64,000 nt of DNA from Capitulum mitella (lineage: Eukaryota; Arthropoda; Thecostraca; Pollicipedomorpha; Pollicipedidae), in contig CP099839.1 of the NCBI GenBank assembly GCA_030062745.1, forward strand, positions 44,528,796 through 44,592,795, given 5' to 3'. The notes beneath the pieces were generated by a model. The model did not search any database and was not told the origin of the DNA. It saw only the letters and a program-made list of their open reading frames with translations. Position numbers and translations under genes: made by a program. How positions within the stretch are numbered: position 1 is the first letter of the stretch; each line of letters starts with the position of its first letter. This document shows positions 58,601 through 64,000 of this stretch, one piece after another.

Positions 58601-61600
58601 TTGTGACGCCGTTTCAGCTGGATGTACTGGTCCAACTGGGGAGCCAGGCTGCAGGTGTACCTTGTCTGACGGTGCTGTTGTGACGCCGTTTCAGCTGGAT
58701 GTACTGGTCCGACTGGGGCGCCAGGCCCAGGATCGAGCGGGCCGGTATGGACGGCAGCCACCGCCAGACGATCGTCGACACTCGCATCGAGTGGGCGAAC
58801 GGCCTCACGCTGGACTTCGTCAAGATGCGGCTCTACTGGGTGGACGCCAAGCTGAAGCTGATCGAGAGCGCCGACTTTGACGGCACCAACCGGCGCATCG
58901 TCATCAGCAGTCCCGTGACGCTGCTGCACCCCTACAGCATCACCACCTTCGAGGACTCCATCTACTGGACCGACTGGGACAAGCGGAGCGTCTTCAAGGC
59001 CAACAAGTTCACCGGCGCTGGGGTGACCAGTGTCGCTCCCATGGGCAAGGTAGGCAGCCGGCGGGGCTGGGACTCAGGGGCCACGGCGCCGGAAATTGTC
59101 TCAGGGGCGTGGGTTTCTGCGGATACGATAAAGTAGACTTGCGAGTGTTTCAGAACGTATGTGAAACCAGGAAATTATTCGTGCCCGGAGGAATGGCAGT
59201 GGGCGTTTTTTGTCAGTTTTCGTTTTTTGTCGACGATGGGCCACCTGGACAGTTTCTGACGAGGGATTGTTCTGATGAAGTCCTCTCGAGCGTGTACACT
59301 TCTAGTCCGTCATGCCCTGATGCCTCTGTTCCACAGCTGAGATTCCCGGTAGAGGTGCGCGTTTACCACCCGTACCGGCAGCCGAACGCCACCAACCACT
59401 GCCTGCCTATCAACGGGCAGTGTTCGCACGTTTGCCTGCCGGCGCCGGCGGTGGCCGGCAGTCGGAGGCGCACAGGGTGCGCCTGCCCGGCCGGGCTCAC
59501 GCTGAAGCAGGACGGGCTCACTTGCACGGAGAGAGGTGAGCGCCGCCTCGCTGGACGGTGGCGACCCAGCAGGGGCGCTCCGGCGCCGAGCCGGTCTCAA
59601 CCGGGACGGGGACGGACTGGAACGGGATCGAGGATGTGTATGGACTGATTCTGCCCGAAATGCATGAGATGGGGAACGCTTATATGGTGTCCGATGCTCC
59701 TTCGTTTTGTGCTTCTTGGTGAACAATCGCGTCATTGTGTCTATAGCGTAGCTGGGGTGTGCATGAGCTGCGGTGTGATTGCTGCATTGTGTTTTGGCTT
59801 ATATTCTAACATGGCATGACTACGCTGTTTGTTCAGTGAGAGCACGCATCTTGAGCATCCGTAACTCAGAGCTCTCATGGTCTCTGCTGCTGTATGTTTT
59901 CTCAATGCGCACGTCCACGGATGACCCGCATGCATCCTGCGTCCCAGAGTCCGGTATCCGTTCTTCCGAAGCATTTCGGTTTTACATTTCCTTTCATCGA
60001 GCATGGTCGAATATACGGCTTTCGTCCTTACGCCCGCTGGCATGCTTTCGCAGGGAAGGCTATCCATATAGAGTGGCGTTTCGCACCCCCCGCACGCAGA
60101 CTGGCGGCTCCGGTGCCCCCTCATTTTGCTGTCTTTCCAAACGGAACCGAGACACCTGGCTACGAAGCCAAACGCATGGAGCCGACTGTAACACGGAATG
60201 GTATGACTGCCGGTTCGACGTCGCCTGTTGCAGACAGACGTCATCCCGTCTTTGACTAACTTTGTATTTGCTCTGTTGTCATACTATTTTTCGTTATTTT
60301 TTCAAGAGGCCACTTCCGTTAGACGCTCAGGTAACTTGATCACGCGGATTCAGATGGGATTCATCCCTTAACTCATTTTTGTTACTGTAATAAACTGGCG
60401 TTCAGCAAGAAAATGAATTGTCCTATGCATTCTAGTCTGCTTTGCCCGAGCATTTGTCATTTGGGCGCTTAAAGGAAATAGCGTTTTGAAAAAGAAACGA
60501 ACTATACCAGCGGGAATTGGCTTGACACGGCACCATTCACATTATGATGCCCCTTTTAAGCAGTACGCTTTATGTCGTGTCGCGGTCGCCGCGTGTTGAG
60601 CCTTCAGTGCTGTTGAGACTGAGCCTGTCCTGTGTTCCTCAGCGACCACCAGCTCTCCGACTACCCGAGTCGCCGACCCCACGGAGCACAAGACCTCGGC
60701 CGGCGCCGACGACGGCACCATCGCCGGCGTCGTTATCGGCTCCGTCATGTTCGTGGTCATCATTGTGCTGGTGGTAGGTCGAACGAGGGGCCGATCCCCA
60801 CAGGCCAGAGGTGGCCTGCGTATGCGAATGGGGCATGTGTCGTAGAAGTGTTTTGTGAGTAATGCAGCGCCGCCAGAAAGATTCAGACATGTTATGTGGC
60901 CACTGTTCAATGTCGGAATACACAACATCATGTGCTGTGTTCTTCCGCAGCTTGGTTACTGCGTATATCGCCAGTGCCCCAGCCAGGGCTTCCGGAACTT
61001 CGACAACCCCATATATAAGAAGACCACCGTGGATTCTATCAAACTGGAGAAGTCCAGGAGTCCGTGCGAACGTGGCAGAGGGAACGAAGAGGTGAGCAGG
61101 TTGGGGATGTCAGAGTACGGACGTCGCACAGATGCCGCTTGATCACAGCTTCAGGATAGATTAACCACGCGTGGCTGATAGGAAATCACTGAAACGCTCG
61201 TGCGAGCACGCGTCTAACACCAGCTCTAACGTGGTCAACGCCTGCTACAGCTTTGAGCTGGCAGTCTTGGCCGGGCTTGGATGCACTCCCTCAGTTCAGG
61301 CTTGACTGGTCTTCAGTGCCTTTCCGATCTCCTCTGGAACCCCCGTCCATCCACGTGAACTCCCCAGACAGCGGTGTGGCCCGCCTGACGTACTCTCACC
61401 GCCCCACCAGCAGCCGATAGCCGAACAGACGCTGGTCAGTCACGTGTGCTGAGCGCCACTGGCCCCGGTACGTGGGCCTTTTCATCCGTGCATGGCAGCG
61501 GCCCGCCCGCTTGATGTTTGCCATATGGTGGCGGGGCACGAGCAGCAGTGAGGTCTCGTCCGTCGTTATGGTTTTCGCCGACTTGTTTCTGGTGACTTGT

Positions 61601-62278
61601 CATTATACCTTCTATTTTGAATTCAAAGAATGTATGCACGTGCGCATTTTCCGAATCATGTTTGAGTTTATTTGAATTCTGTTGCTGGCTGAGTTAAATG
61701 AGAATACCATCGGTGCCAAGTGGCAAATTTACGTCTATGTGGCGAACGGCTTTGAAAGTGGCATTGCCCTTACTATTTTACTTACATTTATTCCCCCATA
61801 TACGTTTCCAGTGCATGCTCTTCGGCGTCACAAGTAGTGATCTTGCTTGTCTGGTTCATACGTTGTTCGAGGTTCGTTTTAAGCGCAGTCGTAGCTCTTG
61901 GGGCGGTACGAAACACAAGAGTGATTTGTCCATGGATACGTTTTCGTCATGGGCTGTCACACAAAACCGTTGTGATGTCACAGAGTGACCGACGTCATGT
62001 AATCCATCCCCCATCTTCTCGAGCCCGAAGAGCTATCGAGTCTTAAGCTGAGCGCCAGCTGGCTGGGAGCTCTGTCTGTGCCGTGTCCGCGCCGTGTCCG
62101 CGCTGTGTCCGCACCACCGCGCCCGCGCCGTCTTTGCCCCAGTTGACAGGGCTGTGTCGGCGCTGTGTCCGCCTCCGCTGCCGGCGCTGTGTCCGCGCTG
62201 CGTTGGTCCCCATTAATGGCGCTGTCGTCTGTCCGGCAGAGTCTGCAGCCGCTGAACCGGGCGCACCTGGCGGTGTGA
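19920..62278 (+). CDS. LpR: Lipophorin receptor / VLDL-receptor-like endocytic receptor (whole gene, spliced)
   Basis: A type I membrane receptor of the LDLR family, expected at the cell surface to bind and internalise lipoprotein (lipophorin in arthropods). Eighteen exons join in one frame to 2709 nt (902 aa plus stop). Order: signal peptide (1-27), nine LDLa modules (~28-400), EGF-A (~400-442), EGF-B (~442-480), one six-bladed YWTD beta-propeller (~485-740), EGF-C (~755-800), a short Thr/Ser segment, one transmembrane helix (~825-850), and a cytoplasmic tail with NFDNPIY. One propeller and one LDLa cluster separate it from vitellogenin receptors and LRP1/2, which have several. Seven-to-nine LDLa modules and the tail ending fit arthropod LpR; a plain 'LDLR-like' name is the conservative alternative. 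Introns run from 62 bp to 20.8 kb. An alternative first exon (37177) gives an 864-aa form. Confidence 0.95.
21523..21648 (+). CDS. LpR: LpR exon 2: LDLa repeat 1 (only in the 1a form)
   Basis: The acceptor CCCCTGCCGCAG is followed by a 126-nt, phase 1-1 exon and a GTGAGT donor. It encodes CSSMQFSC...CIPRSWVC and [12 protein letters not shown]: six cysteines with the full acidic calcium-binding motif. It lies upstream of the alternative promoter, so transcripts from exon 1b cannot include it. The 40 bases ahead of the acceptor are a short TGACCC-type tandem repeat. Confidence 0.93.
21649..28283 (+). other. Intron 2, 5' part: CpG-rich, no exon seen
   Basis: GC-rich sequence with many mutually overlapping ORFs on both strands. 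None has LDLa, EGF or other domain signatures. A ~70-bp direct duplication is present (26605-26675 and 26741-26813; shared CTTCTGTCGCA, CAGTTTGTGTTCTTTG and GCGGTCAAAGG). Perfect TGACGTCA sites occur at 24377 and 25239. Confidence 0.5.
24440..24500 (+). promoter_or_regulatory. Candidate TATA promoter inside intron 2
   Basis: TATAAA at 24463-24468 sits in a CpG-rich block about 80 bp after a TGACGTCA site, with a TCAGG initiator-like motif near 24485. The first downstream ATG (24610) opens a 73-codon ORF without a signal peptide or an evident in-phase donor. It could be a third receptor start, a non-coding transcript or chance. Confidence 0.22.
28284..28291. repeat. Left 8-bp target-site duplication of hAT-type element
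   Basis: GTTGAGGG, repeated exactly at 30996-31003 directly outside the other end of the element. Confidence 0.9.
28917..29340 (+). repeat. Three tandem ~150-bp repeats inside the hAT-type element
   Basis: The repeats start near 28925, 29077 and 29229, each with GG(T/C)CTT(T/C)GAATGC, ATATTTCA, CAAAT and then TGACCTT-rich sequence. They are internal to the element and non-coding. Confidence 0.75.
29700..30468 (+). pseudogene. Decayed mariner/Tc1-type DDE transposase
   Basis: Pieces in different frames show the family's landmarks: a [11 protein letters not shown] block near 29890 (first catalytic Asp), [20 protein letters not shown] near 30178-30238 (second Asp), and [17 protein letters not shown] near 30292-30345 (third acidic residue), ending at a stop at 30466-30468. 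At least two frame changes and one in-frame stop separate them, so it cannot make a working enzyme. It sits wholly within the hAT-type element; its own terminal repeats and TA duplication were not identified. Nested insertion is the simplest reading. Confidence 0.75.
31004..34860 (+). other. Intron 2, middle part: no exon seen
   Basis: Contains a very GC-rich CpG block at about 31940-32440 and AT-rich sequence after 32640. ORFs occur on both strands but show no domain or credible splice context. Confidence 0.45.
34868..35225 (+). repeat. 30-bp minisatellite in intron 2
   Basis: About twelve imperfect copies of a 30-bp unit built on GATCACACTCCGGACCTGGG followed by TGTACCCCCG. Because 30 is a multiple of 3, all three frames can stay open, which creates the long spurious ORFs seen here on both strands. 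Confidence 0.9.
36950..36955 (+). promoter_or_regulatory. LpR: TATA box of the downstream (exon 1b) promoter
   Basis: TATAAA in CCGGTATAAAGCC, inside a CpG-rich block and about 225 bp before the exon 1b ATG. A start near 36980 would give a ~200-nt 5' UTR, with no intervening ATG in a better context. TATA identity is directly visible; its use is inferred. Confidence 0.5.
37047..37153 (+). repeat. 54-bp tandem duplication in the predicted 5' UTR of exon 1b
   Basis: Two adjacent copies (37047-37100 and 37101-37153) are identical apart from the last base. Each contains CAGTTTTGCCTTTCCCCGCC and GTCAGTCGAGT. Near-identity points to recent origin. It lies between the TATA box and the ATG at 37177. 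Confidence 0.9.
37177..37267 (+). CDS. LpR: LpR exon 1b: alternative signal peptide (downstream promoter form)
   Basis: ATG at 37177, in an ACATGG context, opens [16 protein letters not shown], followed by a Ser/Thr-rich stretch ending LSLVA: a strong signal peptide. The exon stops at a GTAAGA donor at 37268 in phase 1, the same phase as exon 1a, and fits the phase-1 acceptor of LDLa-2 at 42472 (joined codon Pro). The coincidence of signal peptide, donor, phase, TATA box and CpG setting makes a true alternative first exon likely. The resulting mature receptor would have eight LDLa modules. Confidence 0.7.
37268..42471 (+). other. Intron downstream of exon 1b: no exon seen
   Basis: It contains CpG-rich blocks (38450-39180, 40610-41010), a TCTGGAGTCTGCAG-type degenerate tandem repeat at about 39360-39490, and microsatellites at 40385-40555. 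The 277-codon antisense ORF at 39228-40061 has no recognisable domain and is rejected. Confidence 0.45.
40385..40555. repeat. (CATA)n and (AT)n microsatellites
   Basis: An ACGTACATACATA-type tract is followed by a pure AT dinucleotide run at about 40512-40552. Confidence 0.95.
42472..42594 (+). CDS. LpR: LpR exon 3: LDLa repeat 2
   Basis: Acceptor CTCCGTTCCAG, 123 nt, phase 1-1, donor GTAGGT. Encodes [20 protein letters not shown] and [12 protein letters not shown], with six cysteines and all acidic calcium ligands. This is the first LDLa shared by both transcript forms. Confidence 0.95.
43514..43639 (+). CDS. LpR: LpR exon 4: LDLa repeat 3
   Basis: Acceptor GTCTGTTACAG, 126 nt, phase 1-1, donor GTAAGT. 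Encodes [20 protein letters not shown] and then [16 protein letters not shown] three-residue insertion (TAL) lies between cysteines 2 and 3; the calcium motif is intact. Confidence 0.95.
43702..43824 (+). CDS. LpR: LpR exon 5: LDLa repeat 4
   Basis: Only a 62-bp intron separates it from LDLa-3. Acceptor TTTGCCTACAG, 123 nt, phase 1-1, donor GTAAGC. Encodes [20 protein letters not shown] and [15 protein letters not shown]. The asparagine in KNAS forms a possible N-glycosylation site. Confidence 0.95.
44475..45030. repeat. 32-bp minisatellite with higher-order units
   Basis: The basic unit is GGCCCGGACAGAGGGTGTGA followed by GGCCGCCAGGAC. From about 44699 it alternates with a ~36-bp block (GGACACCAGTACCGTCACCA...), giving compound ~68-bp units at 44699, 44767, 44899 and 44967. 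It lies in the LDLa-4 to LDLa-5 intron. Repeat-encoded ORFs on the minus strand here are artefacts. Confidence 0.95.
45031..47099 (+). other. Rest of LDLa-4 to LDLa-5 intron: no exon seen
   Basis: GC-rich up to about 45340, then AT-rich, with a repeat-like GGGGCGGCGCC block near 45890 and a pure AT microsatellite at about 46412-46464. No cysteine-rich exon is hidden here that I can see. Confidence 0.45.
46412..46464. repeat. (AT)n microsatellite
   Basis: An uninterrupted AT dinucleotide run of about 50 bp. Confidence 0.95.
47100..47215 (+). CDS. LpR: LpR exon 6: LDLa repeat 5
   Basis: Acceptor CTGTCCGCAG, 116 nt, phase 1 to 0, donor GTACGC. Encodes [20 protein letters not shown] and [16 protein letters not shown]. 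Here the exon phase pattern changes from the symmetric 1-1 of LDLa 1-4, so this exon cannot be skipped alone without a frame shift. Confidence 0.95.
47915..48025 (+). CDS. LpR: LpR exon 7: LDLa repeat 6
   Basis: Acceptor TCGTGTTTCAG, 111 nt, phase 0-0, donor GTGAGG. Encodes [20 protein letters not shown] and [13 protein letters not shown]. The sixth cysteine is supplied by the first codons of the next exon (NC), so the intron cuts within the module. Confidence 0.94.
48060..48282. repeat. ~31-bp minisatellite next to the LDLa-6 donor
   Basis: About seven degenerate copies of GACAGAGGGACCAGGCCCGC followed by GCGAGGCGCCC, starting only ~40 bp after the exon-7 donor. The core GACAGAGGG resembles that of the 44475-45030 array. 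Confidence 0.85.
49181..49326 (+). CDS. LpR: LpR exon 8: LDLa repeat 7 with linker
   Basis: Acceptor GCGTGCCGCAG, 146 nt, phase 0 to 2, donor GTGAGT. It begins NC (last cysteine of LDLa-6), then a linker [10 protein letters not shown], then [20 protein letters not shown] and [16 protein letters not shown]. The sixth cysteine falls in the next exon. The longer inter-module linker makes a natural hinge in the ligand-binding arm. Confidence 0.94.
49538..49734. repeat. Near-perfect ~197-bp palindrome (foldback element)
   Basis: Two ~95-bp arms mirror each other across about 49636. The left arm has CATAATTTCGATTGCGTTTG, TATTTAAACGC, GGGGGTGCT and TTCGATGTATTG; the right arm has their reverse complements in reverse order. 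Mismatches are few. It would form a long hairpin in single-stranded DNA or in the pre-mRNA. It lies in the LDLa-7 to LDLa-8 intron. It is probably a small foldback or MITE-like element. Confidence 0.88.
49740..50954 (+). other. Rest of LDLa-7 to LDLa-8 intron: no exon seen
   Basis: Mixed-composition sequence with no domain signatures, transposon ends or RNA genes that I can identify. Confidence 0.4.
50955..51079 (+). CDS. LpR: LpR exon 9: LDLa repeat 8
   Basis: Acceptor CTCGCCGCCAG, 125 nt, phase 2 to 1, donor GTGAGT. It starts with the final cysteine of LDLa-7 (KC), then [20 protein letters not shown] and [15 protein letters not shown]. It restores the phase-1 pattern for the rest of the ligand-binding region. 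Confidence 0.95.
51080..52273 (+). other. LDLa-8 to LDLa-9 intron: no exon seen
   Basis: The first half is very GC-rich, with long overlapping ORFs on both strands that lack domains. A T-rich tract lies near 51740-51790. Confidence 0.4.
52274..52522 (+). CDS. LpR: LpR exon 10: LDLa repeat 9 plus EGF-A
   Basis: Acceptor CTCTGCCGCAG, 249 nt, phase 1-1, donor GTAGGT. The LDLa is [20 protein letters not shown] with [12 protein letters not shown]. It runs directly into an EGF-like module, [20 protein letters not shown], ending MDDRKTCE. LDLa and EGF-A in one exon is notable, since these modules usually occupy separate exons in vertebrate LDLR genes. Confidence 0.95.
53073..53232 (+). CDS. LpR: LpR exon 11: EGF-B and propeller entry
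   Basis: Acceptor CTGTGCCGGCAG, 160 nt, phase 1 to 2, donor GTCAGC. It opens [20 protein letters not shown], a calcium-binding EGF (DxxEC with the aromatic FKCEC). It then gives [14 protein letters not shown], the segment that leads into the propeller (compare LLFTNR in vertebrate family members). Confidence 0.95.
53233..56019 (+). other. EGF-B to propeller intron (2.8 kb): no exon seen
   Basis: Non-coding. A GCC trinucleotide tract lies at about 55622-55655. ORFs on both strands have no domain. Confidence 0.45.
56020..56160 (+). CDS. LpR: LpR exon 12: beta-propeller blade 1
   Basis: Acceptor TCCGCTGCAG, 141 nt, phase 2-2, donor GTGAGT. Encodes (R)[18 protein letters not shown], then [20 protein letters not shown] and RRIYK. 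FWSD is the blade-1 form of the YWTD motif. VNST offers an N-glycosylation sequon. The propeller governs acid-triggered ligand release in this family. Confidence 0.95.
56434..56583. repeat. 30-bp minisatellite, five copies
   Basis: Five almost identical 30-bp units of GGGGATTTGGGACCGCAGGG followed by CCCGCGGCCG, starting ~270 bp after the blade-1 donor. High identity indicates recent expansion. Confidence 0.95.
57812..58030 (+). CDS. LpR: LpR exon 13: beta-propeller blade 2
   Basis: Acceptor CTCCGCCGCAG, 219 nt, phase 2-2, donor GTGAGT. Encodes [20 protein letters not shown], then [18 protein letters not shown] and [14 protein letters not shown]. The canonical YWTD is replaced by YWIR, keeping the aromatic pair but losing the Thr-Asp. 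Confidence 0.95.
58316..58694 (+). repeat. Five tandem copies of the exon-14 3' splice site and exon start
   Basis: Copies of the exon's opening (CTGGATGTACTGGTCC(A/G)ACTGG) begin at 58316, 58393, 58470, 58541 and 58618; the true exon starts at 58695. Spacing is 77 bp except one of 71. Four of the five copies are preceded by the same GTGACGCCGTTTCAG acceptor as the real exon; the first is degenerate. After ~30 nt each copy leaves the exon sequence and returns to GTGTACCTTGTCTGACGGTG, which in the 37-nt reading would offer a GCAG/GTGTAC donor. Including one 37-nt copy would shift the frame. Confidence 0.95.
58695..59049 (+). CDS. LpR: LpR exon 14: beta-propeller blades 3-5 and start of 6
   Basis: Acceptor GCCGTTTCAG, 355 nt, phase 2 to 0, donor GTAGGC. 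Encodes [20 protein letters not shown] (blade 3), [20 protein letters not shown] (blade 4) and [20 protein letters not shown] (blade 5), then [12 protein letters not shown]. Each blade has its aromatic-Trp-x-Asp motif. Vertebrate relatives split this region over more exons. The exon start is fixed by the unbroken frame with exon 13; the upstream decoy copies do not extend the frame. Confidence 0.94.
59337..59535 (+). CDS. LpR: LpR exon 15: blade 6 end and EGF-C
   Basis: Acceptor CTCTGTTCCACAG, 199 nt, phase 0 to 1, donor GTGAGC. Encodes [20 protein letters not shown], then [20 protein letters not shown] and [16 protein letters not shown]. This matches the family's YHPxRQP...NxC...CSHxCLPAP...CACP pattern, the EGF that closes the propeller. 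NAT is a probable N-glycosylation site. Confidence 0.95.
59536..60642 (+). other. EGF-C to transmembrane intron: no exon seen
   Basis: No Ser/Thr-rich exon corresponding to the O-linked sugar domain of vertebrate LDLR could be identified here. The 121-158-codon ORFs on both strands show no domain. Confidence 0.45.
60643..60773 (+). CDS. LpR: LpR exon 16: juxtamembrane and transmembrane segment
   Basis: Acceptor CTGTGTTCCTCAG, 131 nt, phase 1 to 0, donor GTAGGT. A short Thr/Ser-bearing stretch ([18 protein letters not shown]) may be a vestigial O-glycosylation region. The helix [20 protein letters not shown] starts here and is completed by LGYCVY in the next exon. Confidence 0.93.
60951..61091 (+). 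CDS. LpR: LpR exon 17: cytoplasmic tail with NPxY endocytosis signal
   Basis: Acceptor GTTCTTCCGCAG, 141 nt, phase 0-0, donor GTGAGC. Completes the helix (LGYCVYRQ), then [20 protein letters not shown] and [20 protein letters not shown] is the FxNPxY motif bound by phosphotyrosine-binding-domain adaptors (ARH/Dab type) for clathrin uptake. Failure to splice here would read on to a stop at 61140-61142. Confidence 0.94.
61092..62239 (+). other. Last intron, with a possible alternative 3' exon
   Basis: An alternative acceptor at 61263-61264 (GAGCTGGCAG) would open [20 protein letters not shown] in phase 0 and end at TAG 61418-61420 (51 codons). It is possible as an alternative tail but has no family likeness. 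Near 62070-62210 the intron is rich in TGTCCGCGC-type tandem sequence. Confidence 0.35.
62240..62278 (+). CDS. LpR: LpR exon 18: terminal coding exon
   Basis: Acceptor GTCGTCTGTCCGGCAG, then phase-0 [12 protein letters not shown] and TGA at 62276-62278. Joined to exon 17 it gives ...[16 protein letters not shown]. That resembles the conserved tail ending I recall from insect lipophorin receptors (EEAQEPL..., hydrophobic C-terminal Val); this comparison is from memory. Splice phase, pyrimidine tract and likeness together favour it over the 61265 alternative. Short length keeps confidence moderate. Confidence 0.6.
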   Translation, partial: SLQPLNRAHLAV

Positions 62279-64000
62279 GCCGCCTCCGGCGCTCGTCTGT
62301 GATATGGGGCGGCGGCTCCGTCCCACCGCGCCGCGCCCGGCCAACACGGCAATGTCTAGTCCACGTACACACCGCTAGGGGCGCTGCGGGACGGGCCGCG
62401 CGCACTTCATTGTCGTTCCATTTGTTGTCGGCGCCGCGTGTGGAGTGCACTGAGCGCGTGCGGCGTGTCTGGACCGGGCCCGCCGGCGGAAGAGCGAGCG
62501 GCGACGGCGCCGACCCGCGGCTGTCCTGTGTCCGGCGTGTTCATCTCAGTCCGAGCGTCGACGCCGGCGCCAGGCCGAGCCCTGACCGACGACCTCTGTG
62601 TTCCTAAGCGGTGTTCGCCGACGGGCGCGCTCGTGCGTCCGGTCGGCCCGAAGGCGGCCGCGAGCTGGGTCTTCCGGCCGATGCTAGAGCTCTCAGTCTG
62701 TGTGTTGTTGGGCGCCAGTGTGGCGTGCCCAGCCGAGGCGACGACCCGCGACCGCCGGCGCCCGATTTTCAGCCGCGCCGTCGCGTCTTCGAGCCGTCCT
62801 TTACCCGGCGCAGGCCTCTACTTGAAGCCGAACGGAATCTCGTGTTTGATGTCTTCCCCGGCTCAAGAATGACGGGCGACTCGGACCGCATGGGTCCACG
62901 GTCCTATTTATTTGCTCCCCGTATCTAGCGGCTCGCTTGTTAACGCTTCGTTCCGGGCGCAGGCGGGCTTGTGTGGACACGCAGTCCGCTGGCGGTAGCA
63001 GCGCCGCAATAGGATCACTTAGGTAGACACCCGGGAATTGTGATACACGCTAAGTCGATGTCGCTGGCTGTATGGCGACAGACTCGTCTGTGTTACAATG
63101 GAGGCTTTCGTTGCCCTTAAATCCATGTGTCGTGCATGGTAGCTGATATTATTGTCAGTTGAAGTCAACTTCAGTTAGCATGATTACCATCATTTTGCTG
63201 CCAACTGCTTTGCGGAGTGTGGTTAGGCCGGCAGGTAGAAGAGCTTTCGCTGTGTTAATGTATGAATGTTTTCGTCAGATGTTGCCACCCGCGGTGGATC
63301 CATATTTATTTTGTACATATCGATTAGCGTGGGGCGCCGCACGCCAATGCACCACAAAACTGTCGTATGGAGCGGCCCCTTGACGTGCGCCTCATATAAA
63401 GTGGGCAGTGACCATCATCCATGTCCGTGCTGGGAGCATGATTCGTAAATAGACAATTTTCGATGACCGATTATGTTTTTATTCATGTTGTTCGTGAAAC
63501 GTATCGCCAGGCAGAAGAACCGAAAGCTAGGTCACCGTGCTTCACATTCTCATGTTTCTAAACCAGACTGCGTTGCCGAACCAAGTGGACGAATGCAACT
63601 GCCTGAGTGTGAGACCGAGATCCAAAAGCCCCCGAGACTGTCTTCCAGAATCACTGCTGAATGGCTGGACTATCTCCTAGAAACAAATTTTTGGCATCTA
63701 TTTAGATTTTAGACTTCATTGTTTTTGGCCACTACTTAAAGATATCTATATTAGGGTAAAAGTGGGGTTTAACGCCATGAACCCACATTGAGGGTCAAGA
63801 ACGCAATGCCAGGAAGACCTGGAAACCTGCAGCAGTCCCAAAAAAGCTAGTTCGCATGTACCTACGGCTTAGGTGCTACCAACGGAGAGTGGACCTACGG
63901 ATTGGGTGCGATAGAAAATGACGTCTACGCGAAATCGTGGTAGCCTAGAAAAAGCTCACAGCAAATAGGCAGGCGCATGAACTTGCCGGAATAACTGGCC
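62279..64000 (+). other. Probable 3' UTR and downstream flank
   Basis: GC-rich until about 62900, then more AT-rich. I found no AATAAA in a convincing place, so the transcript end cannot be set. Short ORFs (for example 63473-63712) have no recognisable family. Confidence 0.35.

Noticed and set aside
58312-58823. Minus-strand ORFs ([17 protein letters not shown] repeats) over the propeller exon
   Set aside because: Antisense shadows of the tandem splice-acceptor array and of exon 14.
61265-61420. 51-codon alternative terminal exon ending at TAG 61418
   Set aside because: Phase-compatible but with a weak acceptor setting and no likeness to receptor tails; 62240-62278 fits better. Kept as a possible alternative.
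19920-62278. Vitellogenin receptor or LRP-type identity
   Set aside because: Those have two or more LDLa/propeller clusters; here there is one LDLa cluster, one propeller and one membrane segment.
1-64000. LTR retroelements, endogenous viruses, Polintons, tRNA or rRNA genes
   Set aside because: No reverse transcriptase, integrase, capsid, long terminal repeats, cloverleaf or rRNA-like sequence was recognised on reading; a profile search would be needed to exclude small fragments.

Overview
The window looks like nuclear DNA of an arthropod, perhaps a crustacean; that taxonomic guess is weak. It carries one clearly recognisable host gene, split over about 42 kb on the + strand with canonical GT/AG introns. 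The protein is a single-propeller LDL-receptor-family protein, best read as the lipophorin receptor (LpR, the arthropod VLDLR/LDLR orthologue). I recognised no other complete protein gene, no rRNA or tRNA, no CRISPR array and no LTR or virus-like element.

Layout. Positions 1-19600 are fairly AT-rich and gene-poor. They hold five copies of TTAA-flanked, piggyBac-type non-autonomous elements, a pair of related dispersed repeats near 7.5 and 8.2 kb, and one orphan exon-like stretch near 3.4 kb. From about 19.6 kb the DNA becomes GC- and CpG-rich, and the receptor gene runs from 19920 to about 62278. Exon 1a (signal peptide) and LDLa repeat 1 lie at 19.9-21.6 kb. A 20.8-kb intron follows. It contains CpG-rich blocks, a 2.7-kb hAT-type element with an 8-bp target duplication and a decayed mariner transposase inside it, a 30-bp minisatellite, and a second TATA-bearing promoter with an alternative signal-peptide exon (1b) at 37177-37267. 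LDLa repeats 2-9 follow (42.5-52.5 kb), then EGF-A and EGF-B, the beta-propeller exons (56.0-59.0 kb), EGF-C, the transmembrane exon, the cytoplasmic exon with the FDNPIY endocytosis signal, and a short terminal exon. The exons read in one continuous frame: 2709 nt, or 902 residues plus a stop, for the 1a form, and 864 residues for the 1b form.

How it works together. The two first exons have the same splice phase, so each can feed the same downstream body. The upstream form carries nine LDLa modules. The downstream form skips the first and carries eight. This resembles the distal/proximal promoter arrangement I recall for insect lipophorin receptors. The most unusual feature is an array just upstream of the central propeller exon: five tandem copies of that exon's own 3' splice site plus its first ~30 nt (58316-58694), which would present the splicing machinery with a row of decoy acceptors. 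Several introns also carry GC-rich minisatellites within a few hundred bases of exons, and one contains a ~197-bp near-perfect palindrome.
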